From assembly GCA_025350945.1 (NCBI GenBank), contig JANXWW010000076.1, positions 1 through 9,726 on the forward strand: a stretch of 9,726 nt of DNA. The letters run 5' to 3'. The notes beneath the pieces were generated by a model. That model did not search any database. It was not told the origin of the DNA and worked only from the letters and a program-made list of their open reading frames with translations. Positions within the stretch are counted from its first letter, which is position 1. Each line of letters opens with the position of its first letter. Positions 1 to 6,720 of the stretch are shown piece after piece. Source of the stretch: Burkholderiales bacterium (GTDB taxonomy: Bacteria; Pseudomonadota; Gammaproteobacteria; Burkholderiales; Usitatibacteraceae). Both the position numbers and the translations under genes were made by a program.

Positions 1-1218
1 GCGTGCTGCGCCATTGGGTGCATTCAGAAACGCTTCGCTCATCATGTCCAGAACGGCTACAGGTGAAGATAGCGCAGCCAATGCCCCGTTGACAAAGCGC
101 TCATCCCAGCTTGCGTTGGGATTCATCATTTCAGCGACACCAGCACGGTAGCTCGTAGCGGCGTAGCCTACATAAGGCGTGTAGAGATTTTCAATTGGCG
201 GTAATGATTCGGTCGTGTTGCCCGCGCCGCGGCCAGTTGCAAGCAAATCCGCCGCCTGCGATGCCCTGAAGGTGTTGGTATCGGCGAAATCCAGCGAATA
301 CCAGCGCATGCCGCCAGGCGCGTTTGCATCAGGCACACCGGAATAAGGCGTGCCGTTGGTGTCGTGGCCGATGACGCTGCCTTCGACGGCGTTGACATAA
401 CCGTGGAAACGGTCGTTACTCGCCACAATTTCGGATGGCGCTTGCTGCTGCAAGGCAGGGTCGCTATACAGTGGCTGACCGTTGCCGTTGAGGCCCATGA
501 AGTTGAGCTGCCCCTCGGCGCTAGTGGGCGTTGATGATGTTGGTGACGTCGATACTGTTCGCAATGGGCCTATCTCCACCGAGCCTCGCGGCAGCCGCGC
601 CTCTTCCTCCGGGGTCAGCGTGATTTCATCTGTGGGCGCGTCATGATGAAACGGCGAAGTCGTGCCGCCGCCTGTAGGGCTGCTACCGCCATCTCCACCC
701 CTGCCACCAACGTCACCTCCACCACCATAGCCTCCGCCGCCATCATAGTCTCCGCTGCCGCTGCCGCTGCCGCCATAATCGCGGCCGCGTTCATCGAAAA
801 TATGGCCTTCCGCATCGCCGGTGTCGGAAGCGCTGGTTTGCTTCATCCACGATGTAGCGTCATGTCGTGCGGCGGTGCTTTGGCTGGGCAAGGAGTTTGG
901 CGTGGTGCTGTTGCCGACTGCGTTGTGGTCAGTTGAGTTATAGCCCGGCATCGCATACAAGGGCCGCCCCATGATGACGGTATCGCTAATGCCGTAGCGG
1001 TTCAGCGTGTTGTTACCCGCCATCGTTGTGAGCGGCGCTGGGTTGACGCTTTCACGCTCAATGTGAGGATTCACAATGTCTGGGTTGCCGCCCGTATTCG
1101 CGTCTGCTGAATCGCCTGCAAGTGAGGCGTCAGTATTTTGATTACCAGCTTCAGAATCAAGCGCCTCGAAGGATTCATAAGACTGGCGTTGAATGCCGAC
1201 GTTAATTTGATTTTCCAT
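1..1218 (-). CDS. Gly/Ser/Asn-rich hypothetical protein, N-terminal 406 residues (3' end outside window)
   Basis: Seen: reading minus-strand from the ATG at 1218, the frame stays open for exactly 406 codons to the left edge, so the gene is truncated and its C-terminus is unknown. An AAGGG Shine-Dalgarno-like stretch lies about 7 nt before the ATG. The product starts MENQINVGIQRQSYESFEAL, has no signal peptide and no clear membrane helix, and is polar and rich in Asn, Ser, Thr, Gly and Asp. Residues about 144-188 form a Gly-rich low-complexity linker made of GGSGSGSG and GGGGYGGGG-like runs. After it comes a more ordered part ending in YVGYAATSYRAGVAEMMNP, then a hydrophobic helix-like stretch NGALAALSSPVAVLDMM. 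Inference: a disordered N-terminus, Gly linker and then Ala-rich helices would fit a secreted effector or polymorphic toxin whose active domain lies beyond the window, but no diagnostic motif is visible. I do not recognise the family. It has its own upstream region and is separated from the pigment operon by about 200 bp. Confidence 0.8.
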   Translation of the reverse strand, partial: MENQINVGIQRQSYESFEALDSEAGNQNTDASLAGDSADANTGGNPDIVNPHIERESVNPAPLTTMAGNNTLNRYGISDTVIMGRPLYAMPGYNSTDHNAVGNSTTPNSLPSQSTAARHDATSWMKQTSASDTGDAEGHIFDERGRDYGGSGSGSGDYDGGGGYGGGGDVGGRGGDGGSSPTGGGTTSPFHHDAPTDEITLTPEEEARLPRGSVEIGPLRTVSTSPTSSTPTSAEGQLNFMGLNGNGQPLYSDPALQQQAPSEIVASNDRFHGYVNAVEGSVIGHDTNGTPYSGVPDANAPGGMRWYSLDFADTNTFRASQAADLLATGRGAGNTTESLPPIENLYTPYVGYAATSYRAGVAEMMNPNASWDERFVNGALAALSSPVAVLDMMSEAFLNAPNGAAR

Positions 1219-1232
1219 ATCAGACCCTTATC

Positions 1233-1278
1233 GCTTCGAAGAATATAGCTACGTGATTGCTTCGAATATAAAGCGCTT
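1233..1278 (-). promoter_or_regulatory. Duplicated GCTTCGAA motif upstream of the Gly-rich gene (possible operator/promoter)
   Basis: GCTTCGAA occurs at 1233-1240 and again at 1259-1266, 26 bp apart (about 2.5 helical turns). Both copies are followed by an ATATA run. Next to the second copy is the perfect palindrome AAGCGCTT at 1271-1278. They sit 15-60 bp upstream of the start codon at 1218, where a promoter or operator would be expected. On the minus strand a TATATT between the two copies could act as a -10 box, but no convincing -35 is seen. The repeat is seen directly; its regulatory role is inference. Confidence 0.3.
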
Positions 1279-1360
1279 AGATAATTTGTGCTAGTAGGGC
1301 AAACCCTATCGGCACGAATCGTCAGGCCAACTATGATTATTTTATAAAGCCCTAATGAAT

Positions 1361-1398
1361 ACGGGTGTTTTGGGCCATAAATGCCTCAAAACGCCCGT
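1361..1398 (-). terminator. Long inverted repeat at the end of the minus-strand operon (possible terminator or 3' stem-loop)
   Basis: ACGGGTGTTTTG at 1361-1372 pairs with CAAAACGCCCGT at 1387-1398, 11 of 12 Watson-Crick with the remaining pair a G-U or A-C depending on strand. The inner GGC/GCC extends the stem after a one-base bulge, and the loop is short. It starts 23 nt after the stop codon of the last operon gene, as expected for a 3' stem-loop. The minus strand has no clean U-tract after the stem, so a classic intrinsic terminator is doubtful; it may stabilise the 3' end of the mRNA. A second small palindrome, TAGGGCAAACCCTA at 1295-1308, and a GCCCTA at 1349-1354 that could pair with its left arm, lie further downstream. 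Confidence 0.5.
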
Positions 1399-1421
1399 TG
1401 ATGCTGGGGTTTATATTTCTT

Positions 1422-3071
1422 CTAGGCTGCTTTTGGAAACAGCATGCTTTGGGCGGCCAGTGTTGATGGCGATTTGTCATCGTCAAGTTTTAGCAGCAGT
1501 GCGATTTCGGTAATATTGATAGCCGGATATTCTCGCTGCGCATGCGCAACAATTTCTTTTGCCAACTCATCAAGCTGTATCAAATTCGCTTTCATCCGCG
1601 CGCTGAATTCTTCGACACTCAAGTTATCGCGCAAGCCACGATTAAGCTCCGCAAACCACGGCAGGCTCGCTTGATCGAGCATTTGCACCGGATTTTTTTT
1701 CTCGCTGATTTCATTCCATTGGCGCAAAAATTTTTGCATCGCGATATTGAGCGCTTGCACATTCGCCAGCTGATTTTGCATGCGGCTCATGGTGACAATA
1801 TCGGTTAAGCGATTCTGAAAAAATAGCTGGCACATCACGCCCCAGTAATAGGTGTAATCCCAAATCACTTTCACAGGCATCACTTCTGGGTCGCCAAATA
1901 ATTTGTATTGGCCTTCATAGAGCGTGAGCATGTTTTGATAGAGCTGAAAATACACTTGCTCAAAAATACTGGCGTACATATCGACTGGGCCCGCGGCGCG
2001 GTCCTGCCGAATCAATTCAGTAATGTAGGTGTTGCCAATCGCAATAAAATCGCTGCCCGGTGAATAGAAAGGGTCCAAAAATAACCCTGCCTCGCCGGTG
2101 AGCGCCCAGCGCGATTTGCCGGAAAAAACTTGTTTACAGCCGTAAGAAAAACGTTTGAAGAATGCAAAATCTTGCAGCTTCTCGCGTTTTACATCCAGCG
2201 CTTTAAACAACAGCGGCTGATGTTTTTCAAACCAGGTCATCGCTTTTTCAAACGTATTCATGGTCTCAATCGGATGCAGCTCTGCATCGGCCACAATACC
2301 GATTGAATGCGAACCGGACGCCAGCGGAATCAGCCACGCCCAGTAACCTTCGCCGCACAGGTGATTGGTGGACAGCCAACGATTGGGCGGATTGCAACGA
2401 TTGTGCCACGCACTGTCGTTTGACCAATTATTGATATCAATTTTTTCGCTGATGCGAAACCACACCGCGTTCGCATTGTGCTCGTTGGCTTCCTGCAAAT
2501 TCAATTTACGTTTAATCATGCCTGCGCGACCACAGGCATCAATCAGCCAGCGCGAGGAAATAATGTGGCGCTGGTTATCGTGCTCAAATTCTACCGTGTG
2601 CGTATCGTTGCCATCAGCAATCGTAAACTGCTTCACCATCGCATCATCAACAAACGTCACGCCTTTTTGCTGAGCAATGGCTGCAAGTGTGTTTTCAAAA
2701 ATGCCGCGATCAATTTGATAACTTGGCGTGGGCAACACCATGCTCGCGCCCAGCTCGGTGACTTGCGTAATATCAGTCGCCCCATCGGAAAAGAAAAACC
2801 TGAAGCCGAATTTTTTTAGCTGATGTTGCTGCAAGTGATCTTTTAAACCGAGCACGGTTTCAAAATAATGCGCACCGATTTCGACTGATGATTCACCGAC
2901 CTTGTGCGCAGCTTCGGGTACCGGATGTGCGCGGCGCTCAAGCACGATGATTTTTAAATCGGCGAACGCCTGTTTTAATTGCAGCGAGAGCGTCAGCCCG
3001 GCTAAGCCACCGCCGAGAATGATGACGTCATACACGTTTGAATTTAAATTAGTCATTTGCATATTTACCAT
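1422..3071 (-). CDS. Flavin-dependent halogenase-like monooxygenase (long paralogue), last gene of operon
   Basis: Predicted FAD-dependent protein of the tryptophan-halogenase-like superfamily, 549 residues from the chosen start. Seen: a Rossmann FAD motif GGGLAG at residues 20-25, the second nucleotide-binding strand IIVLERR, a KVGESSVEIGAHYF segment (about 57-70) typical of this group, a Lys-Lys-Phe-Gly segment near 86-89 where the halogenase catalytic lysine usually sits, WAWLIP at about 244-249 matching the WxWxIP signature of flavin halogenases, and GEAGLFLDPFYSPGSDF in the second FAD-contacting region. About 170 C-terminal residues rich in Tyr, Trp and Gln follow, which the other paralogue in this operon (6721-8085) lacks. 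Start: ATG codons at 3092, 3071, 3062 and 3056 are all in frame. 3092 would overlap the glycosyltransferase; 3071 lies just after its stop codon, and 3062 has a GAGATGG-like ribosome site. Inference: it halogenates or oxidises the aryl polyene or its starter; a plain monooxygenase is the alternative. Halide use cannot be read from sequence. Confidence 0.9.
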   Translation of the reverse strand: MVNMQMTNLNSNVYDVIILGGGLAGLTLSLQLKQAFADLKIIVLERRAHPVPEAAHKVGESSVEIGAHYFETVLGLKDHLQQHQLKKFGFRFFFSDGATDITQVTELGASMVLPTPSYQIDRGIFENTLAAIAQQKGVTFVDDAMVKQFTIADGNDTHTVEFEHDNQRHIISSRWLIDACGRAGMIKRKLNLQEANEHNANAVWFRISEKIDINNWSNDSAWHNRCNPPNRWLSTNHLCGEGYWAWLIPLASGSHSIGIVADAELHPIETMNTFEKAMTWFEKHQPLLFKALDVKREKLQDFAFFKRFSYGCKQVFSGKSRWALTGEAGLFLDPFYSPGSDFIAIGNTYITELIRQDRAAGPVDMYASIFEQVYFQLYQNMLTLYEGQYKLFGDPEVMPVKVIWDYTYYWGVMCQLFFQNRLTDIVTMSRMQNQLANVQALNIAMQKFLRQWNEISEKKNPVQMLDQASLPWFAELNRGLRDNLSVEEFSARMKANLIQLDELAKEIVAHAQREYPAINITEIALLLKLDDDKSPSTLAAQSMLFPKAA

Positions 3072-3075
3072 CTCA

Positions 3076-3858
3076 CTATTTGCGCAGTCCACCGCTCAAC
3101 TGCAAGACGCGCTTGCCGATCAAAAGTGGCAGCCGTAGCAAAAACGCACCAAACAAACGAATGTGCATACCGGTGAGCAGCACATTGTCACGTCCGTATT
3201 TGAAATGAGAAACGCCACCTTCCTCCACCGAAAAATATTTCACCGGCGCGTCAATATTGATCGGGCGAAGCCCGTTCCACACCAGGCGCACGACGACTTC
3301 AACATCGAAATCAAAACGTCGCATCCAGCGCGACGACTGCATGGTTTCAATTAAGGCCGCGATCGGATAAACGCGAAAGCCGTACAGCGAATCACCGATG
3401 CCCTGCCATAGCGTTTCCAGATTCGCCCACCAGTTAGAAATGCGCCGACCTTGCACGCGAATACGCGGTGCGTTGCTGTCAAAAACAGGGTTACCCAACA
3501 CCAAAGCGCCCGGTTCGCGCGTGGACGCGGACATAAATTCAGGAATCAAATCTGCCGGATGTTGACCGTCAGAATCCATGGTTAAAACATGCGTAAAGCC
3601 GCGCGATTTAGCGAGTGAGGCACCCATCAACACCGCCGCACCTTTGCCCTGATTTGTTGGCAGCTCGAACACTTCCAACCCTGTATCTTTCGCGGCCAAC
3701 TCGCGCAACAATTTAGCGCTGCCATCGGTTGAGCCATCCACCACCACCCACACCGGATTCCATTTTTCGCGCGCGGCTTTTACCGTTTCCAAAACTTTGG
3801 AGCCGGGGTTATAACTGGGAATCAAAACAAGATGTGTGTGTGAGCGTTGTTGTTGCAT
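3076..3858 (-). CDS. Family 2 glycosyltransferase
   Basis: A 260-residue GT-A fold glycosyltransferase of the GT2 type (dolichyl-phosphate mannosyltransferase / WcaA-like). Seen: N-terminal strand LVLIPSYNPG (10-19), VVVDGSTDGS (38-47) for nucleotide binding, NQGKGAAV (69-76), and the metal-binding DSDGQH at 95-100. The middle contains RRISNWWANLETLWQGIGDSLYGFRVYP, typical of GT2 proteins near aryl-polyene acyltransferases. The C-terminus has a hydrophobic stretch (about 228-250) that could lie on the membrane. The ATG at 3858 is 6 nt after the acyltransferase stop with no clear Shine-Dalgarno site, so translation is probably coupled to the upstream gene. In aryl-polyene clusters such a GT is commonly paired with an acyltransferase and is thought to build the lipid-sugar anchor of the pigment; the donor sugar and acceptor here are unknown. 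Confidence 0.93.
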   Translation of the reverse strand: MQQQRSHTHLVLIPSYNPGSKVLETVKAAREKWNPVWVVVDGSTDGSAKLLRELAAKDTGLEVFELPTNQGKGAAVLMGASLAKSRGFTHVLTMDSDGQHPADLIPEFMSASTREPGALVLGNPVFDSNAPRIRVQGRRISNWWANLETLWQGIGDSLYGFRVYPIAALIETMQSSRWMRRFDFDVEVVVRLVWNGLRPINIDAPVKYFSVEEGGVSHFKYGRDNVLLTGMHIRLFGAFLLRLPLLIGKRVLQLSGGLRK

Positions 3859-3864
3859 ATTAAA

Positions 3865-4773
3865 TTAATGGATTCTGGATTGATGCGAATCGTGGTTGCG
3901 ATGTTGATGTTGAAGACTCAACTCGGCACGAAAATATGCGTCGAGCTCTGCGATAAAAATTTTGTTATCAACCGCCTTGTCGGCGGCGGGCGGATCAAAC
4001 CGTTTGCCAAGCGTGACACGATAATGCAGCGGAAAAGTCGGCTTTTTTAATGTGGGCCAGTGCTTGCCTAGAAATTCCGTATTGGATTCGATAAAAATAG
4101 TTTGCACTGATGCTTGCGATTTTTTGGCAATCAATGCAATCGCGCCTTTAAGCGGATTGATCGGCTGCTCCACCGTGCGCGTGCCCTCGGGAAACATCAG
4201 CAGTTGCCCGCCACCGCGTAGCGCAGCGACTGAGGCGCGCACCATATTGGGCTGCGAGTCGTTGCGCACAAAGCCGGCGAGCCGCGAGCCGCCGCCCAGC
4301 ACAATGTTGTCCCATAGCACGGCTTTCATAATGCAAGTCACGCGCGGCAGGCGCGAAATCACCAGCACGGCATCGATTAGCGCGGGATGATTGGGGGCCA
4401 GGATCAAACCTTTTTCGTGCTTGAGTTGGTCAAGCGCGGATACATCGCATTTCACCAAACGCGTGATCGCGAGATAAAGCATGAACACCTGAAAGACCCG
4501 CATGATCATGTGCTGACCGAGCCGGTTGCCGAATTTGCGCGGCAACACATAGCGCAAAAATCCGGCCATAAAACTGGCGACCAGACAAATGCCGCCGAAT
4601 ACAAACCAACCTAAATACAGCGCCGATATTTCATACGCCGCGATGACACGGCCACCGATGCTGGTTGCAGCAAGATGGGAGGCCGCGCGCTTGGGTGCGC
4701 CCTCTGGTGCGCTTTTTGGTTCGGCCTTACGCGCGTCAGCCGCACGAAAATCGCGATCATCAAACAGACGCAT
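3865..4773 (-). CDS. Lysophospholipid-type acyltransferase (PlsC superfamily) with disordered N-terminus and His-rich tail
   Basis: A 302-residue membrane acyltransferase. Seen: the PlsC-type motif NHPALID with catalytic H129 and D134 (HX4D), MFPEGTR at 193-199 for phosphate/acceptor binding, and KAVLWDNIVLGGG (150-162). Residues 15-35 are a charged Ala/Pro/Lys stretch, likely disordered, followed by hydrophobic segments at about 50-73 and 93-103 that would anchor it in the inner membrane. The final 20 residues carry five His in a QHQHRNHDSHQ context, which is unusual for the family. The ATG at 4773 has a GAGGACGGG Shine-Dalgarno-like sequence 5-13 nt upstream. The gene follows the MipA-like gene by 47 nt and precedes the glycosyltransferase by 6 nt. 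Family knowledge: acyltransferases of this kind occur in xanthomonadin/aryl-polyene loci and are proposed to esterify the polyene acid to a lipid or glycerol-type acceptor. The actual acceptor is not shown by the sequence. Confidence 0.92.
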   Translation of the reverse strand: MRLFDDRDFRAADARKAEPKSAPEGAPKRAASHLAATSIGGRVIAAYEISALYLGWFVFGGICLVASFMAGFLRYVLPRKFGNRLGQHMIMRVFQVFMLYLAITRLVKCDVSALDQLKHEKGLILAPNHPALIDAVLVISRLPRVTCIMKAVLWDNIVLGGGSRLAGFVRNDSQPNMVRASVAALRGGGQLLMFPEGTRTVEQPINPLKGAIALIAKKSQASVQTIFIESNTEFLGKHWPTLKKPTFPLHYRVTLGKRFDPPAADKAVDNKIFIAELDAYFRAELSLQHQHRNHDSHQSRIH

Positions 4774-4820
4774 GCTTGCCCGTCCTCGCGCCTGATCTGT
4801 TGCTGAATTTTTGTGGAGGA

Positions 4821-5672
4821 TTAATCATCAGCTTCAACCAACGTTTTTGAGTCGGTAAATATATAAGTTAATGCCACACCAAAAGTTGCATAGCTGCGCT
4901 TTCTCACCAGCGGGCTGTCGGCAAACGCAGCACCACTGAGCCGATCATATTTTGCAAAACCGGCAAACCAGGTTCGACCAAAACGTTTTGAAATGCCACC
5001 AATAATATTCGCGCCGCCATAGCCCGCCCGGGCCTCATAGGCGGGCCGATTCGCGGTGGCAAATTGCGGAGCCACGCCGTACAAATAACGATTGTACCCA
5101 GCGCTTTGGTAAGTCGGACCGACGAGCATGCCAAGATGCCAACCGGTGTTGTTGAAATTTTTAACGTCCCAGCTGATTTGTGGATGCGACACCCAGCCGA
5201 TATTTTCAAAATGTCTGAAATCGCTGGCGATCACGCCGCGTATTGGCAGTTTCAAAATCAGGTTGATGCGACGATCATCACTTCGCCACAGATTGGTATT
5301 CAACGATGGCCCAATTTCCAGCGTGGCATCAATATCGGGCATGCCTTGGCGCGCCGTATTGTCCTTGCTCTTTAACGGCACCGTGCCATTGATGCTCACG
5401 TCCAATTCAACACGATCTGTTTTGAAAAATTGTCCGCGTATGCTTTCACGATCCACTTTGATGCGTTCACCGCGATAAACAAAATAGGGCAAGGGAAATA
5501 AATACGAGCGAAATTCATCCGAGCCGCGATAGTCCGAGAATCGCAACACAGATGCACCAATACCTGCTTCCCATCGCGGAAACTGCTCGGCAGCCGCCCG
5601 ACCAGGCGCGATTAGCGATATGCTTGCAATCAGCATGGCGACGAGCCTGCGCACAGTATGCGTCTCTGTCAT
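4821..5672 (-). CDS. MipA/OmpV-family outer-membrane protein
   Basis: A 283-residue predicted outer-membrane beta-barrel of the MipA/OmpV family. Seen: a signal peptide with Arg-Arg, a hydrophobic core (LVAMLIASISLIAPG) and a likely cleavage after AAA at residue 28. The mature start is PRWEAGIGASVLRFSDYRGSD, then YLFPLPYFVYRGERIKVDRE, typical of the family, followed by alternating amphipathic strands with Gly and aromatic residues and a near-terminal strand FGVALTYIF. Unlike the usual pattern, the barrel does not end at the terminal Phe; a polar tail of about 10 residues (DSKTLVEADD) follows. The ATG overlaps the chorismatase stop codon by one base (TAATG), so translation is coupled. MipA was described in E. 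coli as a scaffold for murein enzymes, and OmpV-like proteins are porin-like. Inference: here it may help place or export the membrane pigment, given its position inside the biosynthetic operon. Confidence 0.88.
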   Translation of the reverse strand: MTETHTVRRLVAMLIASISLIAPGRAAAEQFPRWEAGIGASVLRFSDYRGSDEFRSYLFPLPYFVYRGERIKVDRESIRGQFFKTDRVELDVSINGTVPLKSKDNTARQGMPDIDATLEIGPSLNTNLWRSDDRRINLILKLPIRGVIASDFRHFENIGWVSHPQISWDVKNFNNTGWHLGMLVGPTYQSAGYNRYLYGVAPQFATANRPAYEARAGYGGANIIGGISKRFGRTWFAGFAKYDRLSGAAFADSPLVRKRSYATFGVALTYIFTDSKTLVEADD

Positions 5673-6718
5673 TACTGGCGCTGCTCCGCATTACAGCTTA
5701 ACAACTCTATCTCAACCAGCAAGTCACGACGACAAATATCGGCTTCGAAATACACAATATCGGTGTTCTTTTCAACAAGCTCACCAGCGTCGATCTCCGC
5801 TCGCACTGCGTCAATATCAGTAGCATGTCGCACATAAACTTTCATATGCGTTGCCTGGCGTTTTGTATTCACACCACGCTGTTCGGCTTCGCGGTTGAGC
5901 GCCAAAATATTGGCTATCGTCTCGCGCGTTTGTGCGCGAACGTCATTCGCATGAAGCGTTTCATGACCGACAATACTGGCGGTGCCGGATACATAAAAAA
6001 TATCCTGTGGCGCAGGTGCCAAAAATGCTCGTGCAAAGGTCGGGCTCTTCGGGCCGTACTGCTGCGGGTAACGATAGGCGCTGACCTGGCGCGGATTTTC
6101 AATCGGCGTACCGCGCGAAGCCGTCGCAATAAAATAAATCACCAGCTGGCCGGGCTGACCAGCAACGATCTGCGAGCCGAGTGCTGATGCGGCAGGCGCA
6201 TCGTGCTCAATTTGTCGGCCTTTCGCGAGAAACGCCTCATGCCGACCCATGCTGAAGCGACGATAACGTTCCAGCGCATCTTCAGCGGAATTAATCGCCG
6301 GCAAATAGTGCCACGCACGCGCGAAATGCGGCATGCCCAATTGATCCATGCCGTCAAAAATTTGGCCGTAAAGCGATTTGGTAATATCTTCGAGATGATC
6401 GCCTTCGCGCTGCGCAATAGAAGCACAACCAAAAACAATCGAGCCGGTTTTCGCGAATGAAATTCCGGCTGATGTCGTACGCGTGACGGCTTCGTCTGCA
6501 AGCCACACTTCATAAGGCGCTGAACCATTTAAAGCAGGTAGTGTGACACTCACAAAGCCACACGGCAACGTGCGTGCCGGTGCCGCGACACCGAAGCCAA
6601 TAATGAAACAAACGCGCGCCAACTCGGCATCAATCATTTGCGCAATGTCGGCCGCAAACATACTGCGTACGGCAATAGCCGGCCGCTCAGCAATAATATG
6701 CTCTGCGCACGAAATCAT
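5672..6718 (-). CDS. xanB2: Chorismatase of XanB2/Hyg5/FkbO family (3-hydroxybenzoate synthase type)
   Basis: A 348-residue protein of the pteridine-dependent-deoxygenase-like/chorismatase family. Seen: PCGFVSVTLPAL in the N-terminal half, FARAWHYLPAIN and RYRRFSMGRHEAF in the middle, SGTASIVGHET at 244-254, and the C-terminal EADICRRDLLVEIEL (325-339), which holds the expected catalytic glutamate and a cysteine (329). Family knowledge: these enzymes cleave chorismate to pyruvate plus hydroxybenzoate or a dihydro-dihydroxybenzoate. A Cys next to the C-terminal active-site Glu is, as I recall, a mark of the Hyg5/XanB2 branch that makes 3-hydroxybenzoate, rather than FkbO. In Xanthomonas XanB2 makes 3- and 4-hydroxybenzoate, the former as xanthomonadin starter and the latter for ubiquinone. 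Start: the frame is open up to an ATG at 6835, which would overlap the upstream gene by 115 bp with an unrelated-looking lead; the ATG at 6718, 2 nt after the upstream stop, gives the normal family length. The symbol is assigned by similarity of motifs and context. Confidence 0.92.
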   Translation of the reverse strand: MISCAEHIIAERPAIAVRSMFAADIAQMIDAELARVCFIIGFGVAAPARTLPCGFVSVTLPALNGSAPYEVWLADEAVTRTTSAGISFAKTGSIVFGCASIAQREGDHLEDITKSLYGQIFDGMDQLGMPHFARAWHYLPAINSAEDALERYRRFSMGRHEAFLAKGRQIEHDAPAASALGSQIVAGQPGQLVIYFIATASRGTPIENPRQVSAYRYPQQYGPKSPTFARAFLAPAPQDIFYVSGTASIVGHETLHANDVRAQTRETIANILALNREAEQRGVNTKRQATHMKVYVRHATDIDAVRAEIDAGELVEKNTDIVYFEADICRRDLLVEIELLSCNAEQRQ

Positions 6719-6720
6719 TT

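Noticed and set aside
168..428. 86-codon minus-strand frame
   Set aside because: It is an out-of-frame shadow of the longer truncated gene on the same strand, which is open from 1218 to the edge.
735..785. Possible short tandem repeat locus (GCC/GCT triplets)
   Set aside because: The repeat is imperfect and coding (Gly/Ser linker); nothing indicates a separate repeat element or phase-variable tract.
615..936. Ala/Met-rich frames on both strands around the repetitive Gly codons
   Set aside because: They are shadow translations of the GGC/GGT repeat encoding the Gly linker of the gene at 1-1218.
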